From assembly GCA_003116975.1 (NCBI GenBank), contig BGKB01000044.1:570940-634939 (forward strand): a DNA stretch of 64,000 bases. The letters run 5' to 3'. The notes beneath the pieces were generated by a model that saw nothing but the letters and a program-made list of their open reading frames with translations, ran no database searches and had not been told where the DNA came from. Position 1 is the first letter of the stretch. Every line of letters starts with the position of its first letter. The translations under genes were made by a program, and so were the position numbers. Origin of the DNA: Aurantiochytrium sp. KH105 (Eukaryota > Sar > Bigyra > Thraustochytrida > Thraustochytriidae). Below are positions 20,549-30,590 of the stretch, piece after piece.

Positions 20549-22402
20549 CTAATTGTCGCGCTCTCCGTATGCCCGTAGGGAGGCGGAAAGCTTGTCGTCC
20601 TCATCGCCATCTGTTCCGTCTTGGCCTTCTTGTTGTTGTTCGGCTTCTGTAGGTTCCTCCTGTGCATTGACTTCCTCCTGCACATCGGCTTGTGGCATCT
20701 CAGACCCATCATTCTTGACACTGTCGGCGTCTGTAGAGGCAGCTCCATTGCTAAACTCATCGTCATCGTCGTCATCGTCGAGTGCGTTTTCCGCTGCGAG
20801 TGCGGCGGCCTCGTCCTCCTGGCGAGCCTTGTTGCGGGCGTCCTCCTCTTCGTCGCGCGGATCGTCGGCGCGCAGTCTGACCTTGCTCTCGACATCAATG
20901 TAGCCACTCCAGCGAATGAGCAAGTTGAGGCCGTTTGCCACGATCGAGGGATCGATCTCAGGGATGGTGTTGATGAGGTTGCCGCGCTGCGCAGCGATGG
21001 TCTTGGAAAAGGTGGAAACCGAAGTCCCCACGAAAATCTGAGAGCGAGCGCAAATGAGCTGCTCGACGAGACCGAACATGTCGCTGGCGACCTTGGGGTT
21101 ATTGGGCAGCCGATTTTCAAAGTCGAGCAGCGCCGACGCTGTCCGCGGGTGGTTTGCGAGGTCGCGGGCAAAGAGAAGCTTGTCAAAGTAGCCAAAGGGG
21201 CTAAAGTATGTGTTGAGCGACCCGTCGAGGCGGCGCGAGGGCTGGTCTGTGGCAACGTAAACGGCCGAGCCTTTGCTAAAGCCCGCCTCTTTGCCACGAC
21301 GCACGTATGCGCGCGCGTCTTTGCTTTTGGTGAGAGCCAGTTTCCGGTAATCACCGAGGCGCAGATGCACCGCATTGAAGTGGCCTCCATCGAGGGCTTC
21401 ATTGGCGATATGCTTGGAGAGCCCGCGAAGGTAGGCCGTGTAGCGAATGCTATTGATGACCCAGTCCTCCTGCCAGTGTCGAGTGTAAAAGGGCCCAATG
21501 TAAATGAGGATGCGGCCCTGGTAGTTGCGAATACGCTGTTCGTGCTCACGGACGCCGCGGTCGACGATCCAAGACAGCGGTGTTCCGATCTGGAAGATCC
21601 AGGCCTTGGGCGTCCGGCCGCCGACGCGCAAGTTCCCGACCCGCTTCCGGCGATAGTCGTGAAGCGTCATGTTGAGCGGAATTAGCGGGACGCCGGTCTG
21701 CTTTTCGAGGTAGTCAAAGTCCACGAGCTGATCCATGGGCACGAGCGAGTTGAGTGTATTTTTCAGGTAGTTTCTGGCAAAGTTTGTGTGTGGTCCGGCC
21801 ATGGGCACAAGAAGGGCACGGTTGGCTTGTTTGCAGAGCACAATGGCCGCGATGAGACAGCGCAGCTGGTTATTGTAGCCTCCGCTCGGCGAGTAGCTAA
21901 AGCCCTTGAGTTCCTTTGGCAAGTAGTTGTACGGGCGCGAGGTGGATCGCGGTAGTCGCGAACGGAACATGAGCGGTTTGGTAAGGATAAGCTTGTGGAA
22001 GTCGTCCCAAGGCGAGCTGCCTCCGCCCTCGCTGTTTGCGGAGAGCGCTGCCGCAAAGACGTCCGAGTAGTCTGGAGTGTCATCCTCGGGGTCGATCGAC
22101 GCAGCCTCGAGATCATTTGCCTTTGCGAAACCGTCTCTGTCAAATTCGGCAACAAGCTGCGATTGGCCGGCCCCGTCTCCTCCCATTGGCATAGACAAGG
22201 CCTCGTACTGTGCATATTGGACGAGCACGAGGACGACCCAGAAGGCGCACACGAGCAGGATTTGTTTACTCCATTTCGTTCGCACGTTGCTCAGCCACGC
22301 AGCGAAATCGACGCGCTTGACATCTGCGCTCCCGCCCTGCGCAGCGCCCAAGTTGCTGCCGCCGGGAGACAGGACCCTGTTGCTACTTGCCGTGCGAAGC
22401 AT
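20549..22402 (-). CDS. Type II membrane protein of the O-fucosyltransferase-like family
   Basis: A 617-residue protein from the first ATG (22402). A short cytosolic N-terminus is followed by one signal anchor (about residues 47-63, ILLVCAFWVVLVLVQYA), then a lumenal domain. GGYNNQLRCLIAAIVL near residue 171 corresponds to the GGxNNQ motif of the GDP-fucose protein O-fucosyltransferase superfamily. HLRLGDY near 347 provides the sugar-nucleotide-binding Arg, and VYVATD near 383 is the following conserved strand. The C-terminal 120 residues are acidic and Gln/Glu-rich, apparently disordered, and probably dispensable. The likely role is a Golgi or ER glycosyltransferase; donor and acceptor cannot be fixed from the sequence. 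A pure GCAA repeat (22466-22498) lies about 65 bp upstream of the start. Confidence 0.7.
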   Translation of the reverse strand: MLRTASSNRVLSPGGSNLGAAQGGSADVKRVDFAAWLSNVRTKWSKQILLVCAFWVVLVLVQYAQYEALSMPMGGDGAGQSQLVAEFDRDGFAKANDLEAASIDPEDDTPDYSDVFAAALSANSEGGGSSPWDDFHKLILTKPLMFRSRLPRSTSRPYNYLPKELKGFSYSPSGGYNNQLRCLIAAIVLCKQANRALLVPMAGPHTNFARNYLKNTLNSLVPMDQLVDFDYLEKQTGVPLIPLNMTLHDYRRKRVGNLRVGGRTPKAWIFQIGTPLSWIVDRGVREHEQRIRNYQGRILIYIGPFYTRHWQEDWVINSIRYTAYLRGLSKHIANEALDGGHFNAVHLRLGDYRKLALTKSKDARAYVRRGKEAGFSKGSAVYVATDQPSRRLDGSLNTYFSPFGYFDKLLFARDLANHPRTASALLDFENRLPNNPKVASDMFGLVEQLICARSQIFVGTSVSTFSKTIAAQRGNLINTIPEIDPSIVANGLNLLIRWSGYIDVESKVRLRADDPRDEEEDARNKARQEDEAAALAAENALDDDDDDDEFSNGAASTDADSVKNDGSEMPQADVQEEVNAQEEPTEAEQQQEGQDGTDGDEDDKLSASLRAYGERDN

Positions 22403-22465
22403 TGGTCGCGACGCCGGCTCCACGCACGGGTTTCTCGCTTCTTGCGGCGCGACAGGCGATGCCAC

Positions 22466-22498
22466 GCAAGCAAGCAAGCAAGCAAACAAGCAAGCAAG
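22466..22498 (+). repeat. GCAA tetranucleotide repeat
   Basis: Eight GCAA-type units with one AACA variant, upstream of the minus-strand O-FucT-like gene. Confidence 0.85.
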
Positions 22499-24130
22499 TC
22501 ACGTCCTTTCTGCCTCGAGGGCAGAGCCAAGCTTGCGGCGCGCGCTGCGTCTGCGCTTTGCACGTCACGTCTCCGGAGCGCGCGTGCGAGGGACCTCGCG
22601 AGCGCGCACGCCAAGAGCAGCTTTGCCCGTCTCTTCTTTCTTTCTTTCTTTCGAAGTCGATGTAATGAATGAATACTACGTAAAATCACAAGGGGGGTAG
22701 GCCTACTAAAAACAAAAACAAAAAAACGCTGACAGTGAGTTAGTTGCCCAACCAATCAACAGAATCCACTTCGGCGAGGAGACAGATCGTCCTGGCGTCA
22801 GAAAGACAGCCACGAACCAAAGTTGGACACGCATTTACGGCTGAAAAGCTCTCCTAAGTTCGTGTTCGGAGCCAGCCACAATGGCCATAGCCACACCACA
22901 CTATGCACGAGAGAAACGAGCGCGAGGAGGCGCAGGCGGAGCCATCCAGAGGATGGTCGCTAGGCAAAAACTAATACTCCAGCTTCTTTCTTTCTTTCTT
23001 TCTTTTTATCTACAGCTTGATGTGAATGTAGGCAGGAATCAACCGTGATGCCAACCATGATGATCATGATGAAGAAGCGTTTCCGTGTCCGTCCAATCAT
23101 CTGTCGTTCTGCAGCAGCAGCAACAACAGAAGGCATGGATGGGCCTCGACTTATCCAGACCCTCGCCTCACACGCTCGTCTCGTTCCGTTTCGTCCCGAC
23201 TCGAACTTGAAAATGACGACTCCAAGACGGTTACGCCTTCTCGCTCGCTCAGCGAGGCTCGTCATTTTGACGGACAGGCTCCATTGACCAGCCGTGAGCT
23301 CTTGTTCCTCCTGCACAATCATCGTCAGCCAGCCAGCCGCGGCTGCCAGCCGCTGCTGCCTGCCTGTGCCTGCAGCCCCAAAGAAAACGGCATTCGCTGT
23401 CACATTCGTTTCGTCAACCCGGCCGCTGGCACGCCGGTGGCATTCTGTCTTCGGTGGTGGGTCCGAGCCGCCGTCAGTCACGCTTGCTCCTCCATCGTCG
23501 CCCCCTCCTTTCCACCAAGCGCCCCACCCGGCACAGCGCGCAGGAGGGCCGCCCTTTCGCGTGGCGCGTGTCTCCGTCGCTTCAGCTCGTCCGGCCGGCC
23601 AAGCCAAGCCGGCGCGCTCGGCCGCCTCCCCTCGCGCCGCGCCGCCGCATCGCCTCCATCTCCTCGCCTCGCAACGAGCAAACCACGCGGGCGCTCAGCA
23701 TCCGACGCGCCTCGCGCGACCTTGCTCGCTCGGCCCCGCGGCCGCGGAAACCGCTGCGTGCACGCCGCGGCAGCCTCGCCGCCGCGAAGCCGCGGCAGCT
23801 GCAGCGTCCGGGCCGCGGTTAGGACGAGGACGCTGCCTGCGCCCGCCTGCTTGCGTGCTGCAGCTACTTTTTTTTACTAGCTTGCGAGCGTAGCTTGCGA
23901 GAGCCGCGTGATCGAGGCGGCTCGAAGGGGGACAAGCAGCAGCGGGGAGGGAGGGCCGGAGCGTCGGCAAAAACTGAAGAGGCCGCGGGAGAGCAGAGCA
24001 GAGCAGGGCGAGGCGGCGCAGGGAGCGCGGCGCGGGGCCGGCGGGAGAGAGTCCAGGCGCGCCGCTGGCTGGGCTAAAGCCGCGCGCGCGGCGGGCTGCG
24101 GGCGTCCATCTTCGCCTGGCGTGCCGTGGA

Positions 24131-24155
24131 CAGACAGACAGACAGACAGACAGAC
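24131..24155 (+). repeat. (GACA)6 microsatellite
   Basis: Six uninterrupted CAGA/GACA units about 220 bp upstream of the JmjC gene start. Confidence 0.9.
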
Positions 24156-24294
24156 GTGCGTCCACGATCTGTACGGCTTCGGGATAGATTAGATAGCTGG
24201 GTCCAGGCCGAGTCCAGCCGGCGACGCGGCGTCGGCGGAGCAAAGCGACAAGCCGTGCGGAGGCGCAGCGGGCGACCGGAGAGGCGAGCAGCGT

Positions 24295-24360
24295 AGAGCA
24301 GAGCAGAGCAGAGCAGAGCAGAGAAAAGCAGAGAAAAGCAGAGCAGAGAAGAGTAGAACA
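24295..24360 (+). repeat. AGAGC pentanucleotide repeat
   Basis: Pure AGAGC units at 24295-24322, continuing as imperfect AGAAAAGC/AGAGC units up to the start codon at 24374. The same pentanucleotide, in the same orientation relative to the gene, precedes the paralogous JmjC gene at 28686-28710. Confidence 0.9.
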
Positions 24361-24373
24361 CAGAGCAAGAACC

Positions 24374-26016
24374 ATGGGCAACAAGAGAGCGGCCCTGACG
24401 GGAGACCGCACCAAGTGGATCAAGGCGAGCGTGGCGGCCTTCGTGCTGTGCTACTGCCTGCTGCTGGGTTTGCAGGCGCAGTCGGAGTGGCTGGAAAAGG
24501 CCGCCAACACCGATAACGTGCACTCGAAATCGAGCCTGCTCCCCTCCGAGGGCGAGTACCCGGACCAGGACGACGTGCCCACGGAGGGAGAGGCGCAAGG
24601 GGTTATCTCCGAGGATGAGTCGCGGCTCCTCGAAAAGGAGCGCGCCCACGAGACCGGCAACGGCGACACCTCGGGAGATGAAACCATCGGCGTCCCGGTT
24701 CCCGAACTCGGCGGCCTTATCATCCAAAACGGCGAGGAGTACATGAACGCGCCCTACATGGAGGTCCCACCGGCACCAGCGGACAAGTCCGTGTACAAGC
24801 AGCTCTGGCCTTTGCAACGCATGCACGACAAGTACTTTACCACGTACCCGCACCGCAGATCCATCCCGCGTCTCGGGCAGCGTATCTCGCGCAAGCAGTT
24901 TCACGAGATTTTCCGCAAGCGCAGCATCCCCGTCATCATTCCCTTCCAGTACATTCGCCATCTCGGCTTTGCCACGCAGGGCCACACGCTGCAAGAGCTG
25001 CGCGAAATGTTCCCCTTTGAGCCCACGGAGTCGAAACAGTCTGCCATCAAGCGCAAGGAGTTCCATGTGAATGGAGCCTGGGGCATCAAGGGCAAGGACA
25101 AGTCGATCCCCTGGGAGCGCGCCATCTGGAAGCTCGAGCAAGAGGCCCCCGTGCTCATGAACGGGCCCAACCTCAGCTTGCGCAACATCCCGCGCAACAT
25201 GAAGCTTCAGAATCAACAGCTCGCCGAATGGAACGTCTCTTACCCTCCTTTTCTGCGCAAAAAGGACTTTCAGCCCCCGACAATGTGGTTTGGTACCTCG
25301 AGCTCCGACACCGTAAGTTTGTTCTGCCCATAGTTCCCGCCGTATCTAGCTCGCTTCTTCGAAATAAGGAAAAGCCTGCTCGACTTGCACCGCACAATCA
25401 CATGCTAACAACGAGACCACTTCACATGCACGTACAGAAACTCCATGCGGACTGCTGCGATAACTGGGTCAGCCAGATCATGGGCACCAAGCGCTGGTAC
25501 ATTGCGCCGCCCTCGGATACGCCGAAACTCCTGCCCGTGCACTGCTCGGGCAAGAACAAGGGACTCTGCTGGTCGTCGCTGCTCATGCCAATGCGCGATG
25601 TCCTTCCTCGCCTTCGGCCCATTCGGGACAGTCTCGAATCCATCGAAATCGCTGTTAAGGCAGGCGAAATGCTTTATTTGGTACGTTCACTCGTTGTCTC
25701 GGTCTTTTCCCGCGGTCAACCTTGCAAAACAGAATGGAGAGTATTTTGGACTAACGAGAAGAGTCAATCATTGTCTTGTGCGCCGACACACTGATTCGAC
25801 AACTCTGTTTGCACTGCACAGCCAGGAGGGTGGTACCATCATATTCGAAACGACGGTCCGACGATCATGGTAAACTTTTGGTCCTGGGGCTGTCCAAACA
25901 ACCAACTTGCTGTCGATAAGGACCCTTCGCGCCCGGATCGACCAGACTTCAAGGGGCAGAACTGTGCAAAGGAAGCAAAGGAGATCGAAGACTTCATCTA
26001 CGGAAGTGAACTGTAA
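24374..26016 (+). CDS. Membrane-anchored JmjC/cupin-like 2-oxoglutarate oxygenase, paralogue 1 (3 exons)
   Basis: A 458-residue protein from exons 24374-25312, 25438-25680 and 25822-26016. Introns are 125 and 141 bp, with GTAAGT and GTACGT donors and CAG acceptors, both phase 0. The ATG sits in a strong context (accATGg). The N-terminus has one hydrophobic anchor (about residues 19-36, SVAAFVLCYCLLLGLQA), then an acidic linker, giving type II topology. The catalytic fold contains the Fe(II) motif H-x-D in KLHADCCDNW at the start of exon 2, a Lys in GTKRWYIAPP suited to 2-oxoglutarate binding, and the distal His in GGWYHH of exon 3, followed by TIMVNFW. These are features of JmjC/cupin_8 hydroxylases (FIH- and JMJD-type). 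The substrate is unknown; a lumenal ER/Golgi target is inferred from the anchor. The paralogue lies convergent at 26678-28438. Confidence 0.85.
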
Positions 26017-26677
26017 ATCTTCGCACGATGAAAACAAAAAAAGAAGAAAAGACACACACGTTACGCCAGACCAAGAAAAGAAAAGAGTTAAATTACCAGA
26101 AACGAACCGAAACACGCACGCATCTACCTCTAGCCTACATTCGCCTATTGGCAGTCTTTCCGTCGCCGTGGAAAGCTTGATCGGACCTTATTTTAATGTT
26201 TCCTTACTTGCCTATAAAAGAAAGTAAATCAGACATTTAAAAGCGCCATCACCACTTATTTTGTCTTGTGCCATAGTGAGAAAAAGGCATTTGCTGAGGC
26301 CGTTCTTTCAAAAAACTTGTCAGAGTACGTATGAAAAGATGGAAATCTCACCTTCACATCGCGACTCAATCTCACCTTCACATCGCGACTCAATCTCATC
26401 TCCACATCGCGACTCAATCTCATCTCCACATCGCGACTCAATCTCATCTTCACATCGCAACTCAATTTTCCGCAAACTCTTTTCCTCCCAGAGCCTTTTT
26501 CGTACGCCATTTCTCTTACGTTTCAGGGAAGGTATGCAGAGAACCACTTCATCTTGGTGCCCTGAGTCCCACCTCAACTAACCCTCCCCTTTGCATCGAA
26601 ATCAAGCAGGATTTCCCATCCAGTAGCACAAGATCGTTCATTGTCTTTCGTTTTTTCTTCTTTTCTTCGTAACCGGC
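26017..26677. other. Spacer between convergent JmjC paralogues
   Basis: 661 bp between the two stop codons. It is A/T-richer than coding DNA and contains a five-copy 24-bp minisatellite at 26346-26465. No gene is supported. Confidence 0.6.
26346..26465 (+). repeat. 24-bp minisatellite, five copies
   Basis: Five head-to-tail 24-bp units of the form TCTCA[C/T]C-TTCACATCGCGACTCAA, differing at only a few positions (C/T at unit positions 6 and 8-9, and GCGACT versus GCAACT in the last copy). Because 24 is a multiple of three, open frames on both strands run through it as 8-residue repeats. It sits in the spacer between two convergent genes, so I regard it as non-coding. Confidence 0.9.
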
Positions 26678-28438
26678 CTAGTCTTGATAAACGAAGGCAT
26701 CGTAGTCCTTGGCGCGCTCATCGCACTTGTGGAAATCAGGTCGATCCGTGCGCAGCGGATCCAAGTCGAGCGCAATTTGGCTATTTGCGCAACCAATGGC
26801 CCAAAAGTTGACCCTGTGCAGCGAGCAGAAAAACGAAAATGAAACGAAACGAAACGAAACAAAAGAGCAGAGTCAGTGAAGTGAACGCATAGAGGGCCCC
26901 ATGGAAAGGCTGCAAAGAACTTACATAATGGTCGGGCCCCGGTTACTGATCATGTGCCACCAGCCTGCCGGCAGGTAGAGCATCTCGCCCGCATTGACAT
27001 CGACGTCAATGTACTCAAGCTTTTCCTTCATGGCGCGCTCCTTGGGCGTAAGGTTCTTGCGAAAGGGAAACTTGAGCGGTGACCAGCACAATGCAGTGTG
27101 CTTGCCGACACAGGCGTTGGGCCAGAGCTTGCGGCTATCCGTGGGTGGCGCGATGAACCACCGCTTGGTACCCTGGACGTGGCTGACCCAGTTATCGCAG
27201 CAGTCATGGTGCATTTTCTGTTTTATCGTGCAAGCACAAAGCGATACGTTAGTGGCCTGTCATCAGAAACAAAGATGGACGACAAACGACAAGAGAATAT
27301 ACAAAGCACTTACCGTGTCCGCAGAGGTGGTGCCCATCCACATGGTCGGGGGCTGGAACTCCGAGGAGGGGAGAAAGGGCGGGTAGCTGATGTTGAACTT
27401 GGCAAGCTCACTGGCGGGAAGCTTCATGTTACGCGGAATGTTGCGGTTGCCGGTGCCACTTGCGCCGTACACAATCTTGGTATCCTGCTCGAGCTTCCAC
27501 AGGGCTGGGCCAAAGTCTACGTCCCGCTTACCCTTGTACAAACCCTGCTGGTTGTACTCTTGGCGCATGAGCGCGGTTTTCTTGGCAATTTTAGGCTCGT
27601 ACGGAAACTCCTTGCGAAGATCCTTGAGCGTCCACCCTTTGGTGAGCACGCCCAGATGGCGCATGTACTTGAAAGGGATGATGACAGGCGTGCTCGTCTT
27701 GCGAAAGATTTCGTGGAATTGCTGCCGCGTAATCGGCTGTCCGATGCGCGGGATGTAGCGTTTGTGCGAATGTTTGCGGTAGAAATCCTCGTGCATTTCA
27801 AGCTGGGGCCACATTTTCTTGTACAGCGTTTTAGGCTCAATGGGCTTCTCCGGGACAACAATATCGGGCGCCTCCATGTACTTGTCGCCGTCAATGATGT
27901 AGAGACCGCCGAGGCTCTCCACAGGGATACCTTCCCAGTCCTCGCGATGCTCTTCGCCGCTGTGAGCGCGCTCAATCTCCTCCTCGGCCATTTCTTCGAG
28001 ATGGAGCTCTTCTGGCGAAAGCGGCTCCGGCGCGGCGCCACCTTCATCGTTGTTGGGCACCTCGTCGTCCTGGATCGGATACGCGCCATTCAGAGCCTCC
28101 TCGGCGGCGAGCTCAGCTTCCGACGAGAGCGCATTGATATCCCCCGCGGACTCTTCGTCTGCATCGTCCGTCGTAGATTGCCGCAGCTGTGCTTGCTGCG
28201 CGTCGGGAGTGCCCAGCTTGCCGAGTTCCTGGTCCCGACCCTGGAGCGCCGACCCGGAGTTTACGTCACTGCCGTTCCTGCTGCTTGCAAGCGAGAAGAC
28301 CAAAAGGACCACCAGCACTGCGATGACCACATCCTTGGCGGCGGGCTTCCAGCCGGCCTTCTTCTTGCCCTTGCTGTCGCCGCCGCCCAGGAGGCTCTCG
28401 CCGCGGTCGAAGCCGGTCACGCCCCGTGCCCGGAGCAT
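26678..28438 (-). CDS. Membrane-anchored JmjC/cupin-like 2-oxoglutarate oxygenase, paralogue 2 (3 exons)
   Basis: A 517-residue protein. Exons in transcription order are 28438-27314, 27217-26925 and 26813-26678. Introns are 96 bp (phase 0, GTAAGT) and 111 bp (phase 2, GTAAGT). The first ATG after the Arg/Ala-rich upstream frame is at 28438. A hydrophobic anchor near residues 36-55 (DVVIAVLVVLLVFSLA) is followed by an acidic linker and the oxygenase domain. Iron ligands are intact: H-x-D in MHHDCCDNW and the distal His in AGWWHM. GTKRWFIAPP supplies the putative 2-oxoglutarate Lys. It closely follows paralogue 1 over the domain (for example FHEIFRK and RNIPRNMKL in both). Intron 1 is at the same codon in both genes; intron 2 is not. 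The function is presumably a related lumenal hydroxylase, possibly with a different substrate. Confidence 0.85.
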
Positions 28439-30590
28439 CGTGTTTTTGCCGTCCGTTCGATCCCCGCCCGCAGGGAAGGAAACCAGCCAGCCAGCCTCCG
28501 CGCGCGGCGCCCTCCTCCTGCGCGCGCCCCGCGTCTCCCGCGTCTCCCGCCGCCTCCCGCGCCCTCTGCTCGCCGCTGCCGCCGCCGCTGCCGCGCGTCC
28601 CGAGCTCTCCCTCGCGCGCCGTCCCTGCTGCAGCACAGAACGGGGTTTGCTTGCTTGCTTGCTTGCTTGCTTGCTTTCGCTTGCCCTGCTCTGCTCTGCT
28701 CTGCTCTGCTTCGCCAGTAGTAACTAACCAACTTATTATACACCACGGAGGAGAGAGAAAAGAGCGTCCGTGATCGCCGGGACGCAGACCGCGTGTCCCG
28801 ATGGCGCCCCGCCTCTCCTCGTAACAGCAGTATGGGTCCGGTGAGGTGAGGAGAAGCGTCTCGATCGATCGCCGTGCGCGGCGGAGTGCGCGAAGAAGCG
28901 TCCGCAGCTTTGGTGGCCATGGGTGCTGCCACCGCTGGCCGCTCCGGGGAAGGGGTTTTGGGAGGAGGACTGGGCGGGGGGATGGATGGGGAGGTGATCA
29001 TTGCCTGGTTCGCTGCGAGCCGCGGCTTCGAGCGTCGCGGTAGATTTCAAGAGCGGTTGGTGGCATGAAGTTGCAGCTGTAGCTGCAGCGCGCAGGGACA
29101 GTCGTTCGAGAGAGGGGTGTCGAGCGCGAGGCGATGCTATTACTAGGAGCCAGCCTCCATAGCCTGCGCTCGACGCAGCGAGACAGATGATGATCAGAAA
29201 AAGGAGGGCTGACCGAAATGCTGTCTTTCATGATGCGCCTCCTAGCGTCCCAACGTACCACCCCTCCCACTCGGTCAGTTACCTACTACTCTTATGAAAA
29301 CAAGGACCGTCAGCCAGTCAGTAGCCAGACGTGAGACTATCTATGAGCGAGTCAAATTGGTGTTGCGTGGATCTTGCAGTGTAGCGCAAATCGTGTATTC
29401 AGTAGCCAACAGTCGCACATAGGAACTGTGATTTCCCTGTGGCTGAGACTTCGACGACACAACGACAGAGAATGGAAGTATGCATGTACTAGAGGTCTGA
29501 GGAAGACCTGTCTCGTTGCTCTGCTCCCCGCCTTTCATGTCTAGGTTCCTGCGAGTATTTTTGACAGCACCTCTTGCCCAAGAAGAATCTAAGAGAATAA
29601 TAAGAAAGAAGCACAACGTCCGCGTCGGTCCCATCAATTGCTAAATTGGCGTGGCTCAGCTTTACACTGTTTCACCGACCACATCGAGTGAGTGCCTGGG
29701 TTATACCCTCATTTGCAGACCCTTTCTGGCGCTTGGAAACAACGTCGTCCTCGTATGACGAATGCCCTTTCATTGCATTGTCTTTCCAGCTGAGATTTGG
29801 AATTTGACACAATCCTTTCACACTTGTGTCCGAGTGACGAGGGCCATGAACTCCCTCTTTCTTCGTCAATCATCAGATCGCAGTTCTCGCCAAGCCTCAT
29901 TTCGTGAACGCTCGAGAACCCGAGCGTTATAGAGGACGCCGCCATCCATCTCCTCTACGGCGAGAAAGTAAATTCCCACCCACACGAATTTTCACATGCT
30001 TGCCGCCCAATGCGCCAGCAGACTATCTTCTCTACGTGCCATAAAAGATCAACCCCCCAAACGATGCATCTCCCGGCCGCGCACTGCAGACGAGCAGGCT
30101 CCTGTACGCCTTGACGCTCACACCTCGGCCGTCCCCCATGGCAAGGCCGCGCGCATCCGAGGCTTGCCGGCGGCAGAAAGTGAAAGGAAAGCAGGACTCC
30201 AAAAAGGCCAAGAAAGCGGCGCCTCGAACTCGGCCCTTCCCTGCTCGCTCGCTGGTATACTTGGCAAATCCTGGAGGTCGAGGCGTGCGCTGCGCGGCGT
30301 CTGCGCGCGCGTGCGGCGCGGGTCGGCTGCGCTGCGCGGCGTGCGTGCGGCGTGGCGGCAGCGCGAGCGAGCGGCCGCGCCCGAGTCCGGCGGCCTCGCG
30401 GGCAGCCGCGCCCCGGCCGGGCGGTCGGAGAAGAGGGGAAAGCGGTGGCGAAGGAAAGCAAGGCACGGCTTCGCGAATCTACGGCTCGCGCGAGACGCGC
30501 GCGTCTCTCGCGGGGGCCGGCCGCGGGGAGGCCGCGGCGCAAGGGCAGAGAGAAACGGCGCCGCGAGGCGCGGAAAACCCCCGAGCCCCC
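28439..30590. promoter_or_regulatory. Divergent intergenic region between JmjC paralogue 2 and the kinase gene
   Basis: About 2.15 kb. Near the JmjC gene it has an Arg/Ala-coding GC-rich leader, a GCTT repeat (28648-28676) and a TGCTC repeat (28686-28710). The middle (29000-29950) is of lower GC with no recognisable gene. The last 480 bp before 30591 stay open in the kinase frame but are Arg/Ala/Gly-rich, and I treat them as leader. Confidence 0.5.
28648..28710 (+). repeat. GCTT tetranucleotide and TGCTC pentanucleotide repeats
   Basis: (GCTT)7 at 28648-28676, followed within 10 bp by (TGCTC)5 at 28686-28710. On the sense strand of the adjacent minus-strand JmjC gene the latter reads as GAGCA units, matching those before paralogue 1. 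Confidence 0.9.

Larger units (their letters stand above)
22403..24373. promoter_or_regulatory. Divergent intergenic region between the O-FucT-like and first JmjC genes
   Basis: About 2 kb between two divergently transcribed genes. It includes GCAA repeats (22466-22498), CTTT runs near 22638-22655 and 22984-23004, a very GC-rich block (23500-24100) with compositional ORFs only, a GACA repeat (24131-24155) and an AGAGC repeat (24295-24322). No gene is supported. Promoters for both flanking genes presumably lie here. Confidence 0.5.

Noticed and set aside
26346-26465. Possible CRISPR-like array
   Set aside because: Units are directly abutting with no unique spacers; nuclear eukaryotic minisatellite.
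26256-26672. Frames encoding 8-residue repeats on both strands
   Set aside because: Produced by the 24-bp minisatellite in a convergent 3' spacer; no start context or conserved flank.
27098-28720. 540-codon plus-strand frame over the second JmjC gene
   Set aside because: Antisense shadow crossing the introns and leader of the real minus-strand gene.
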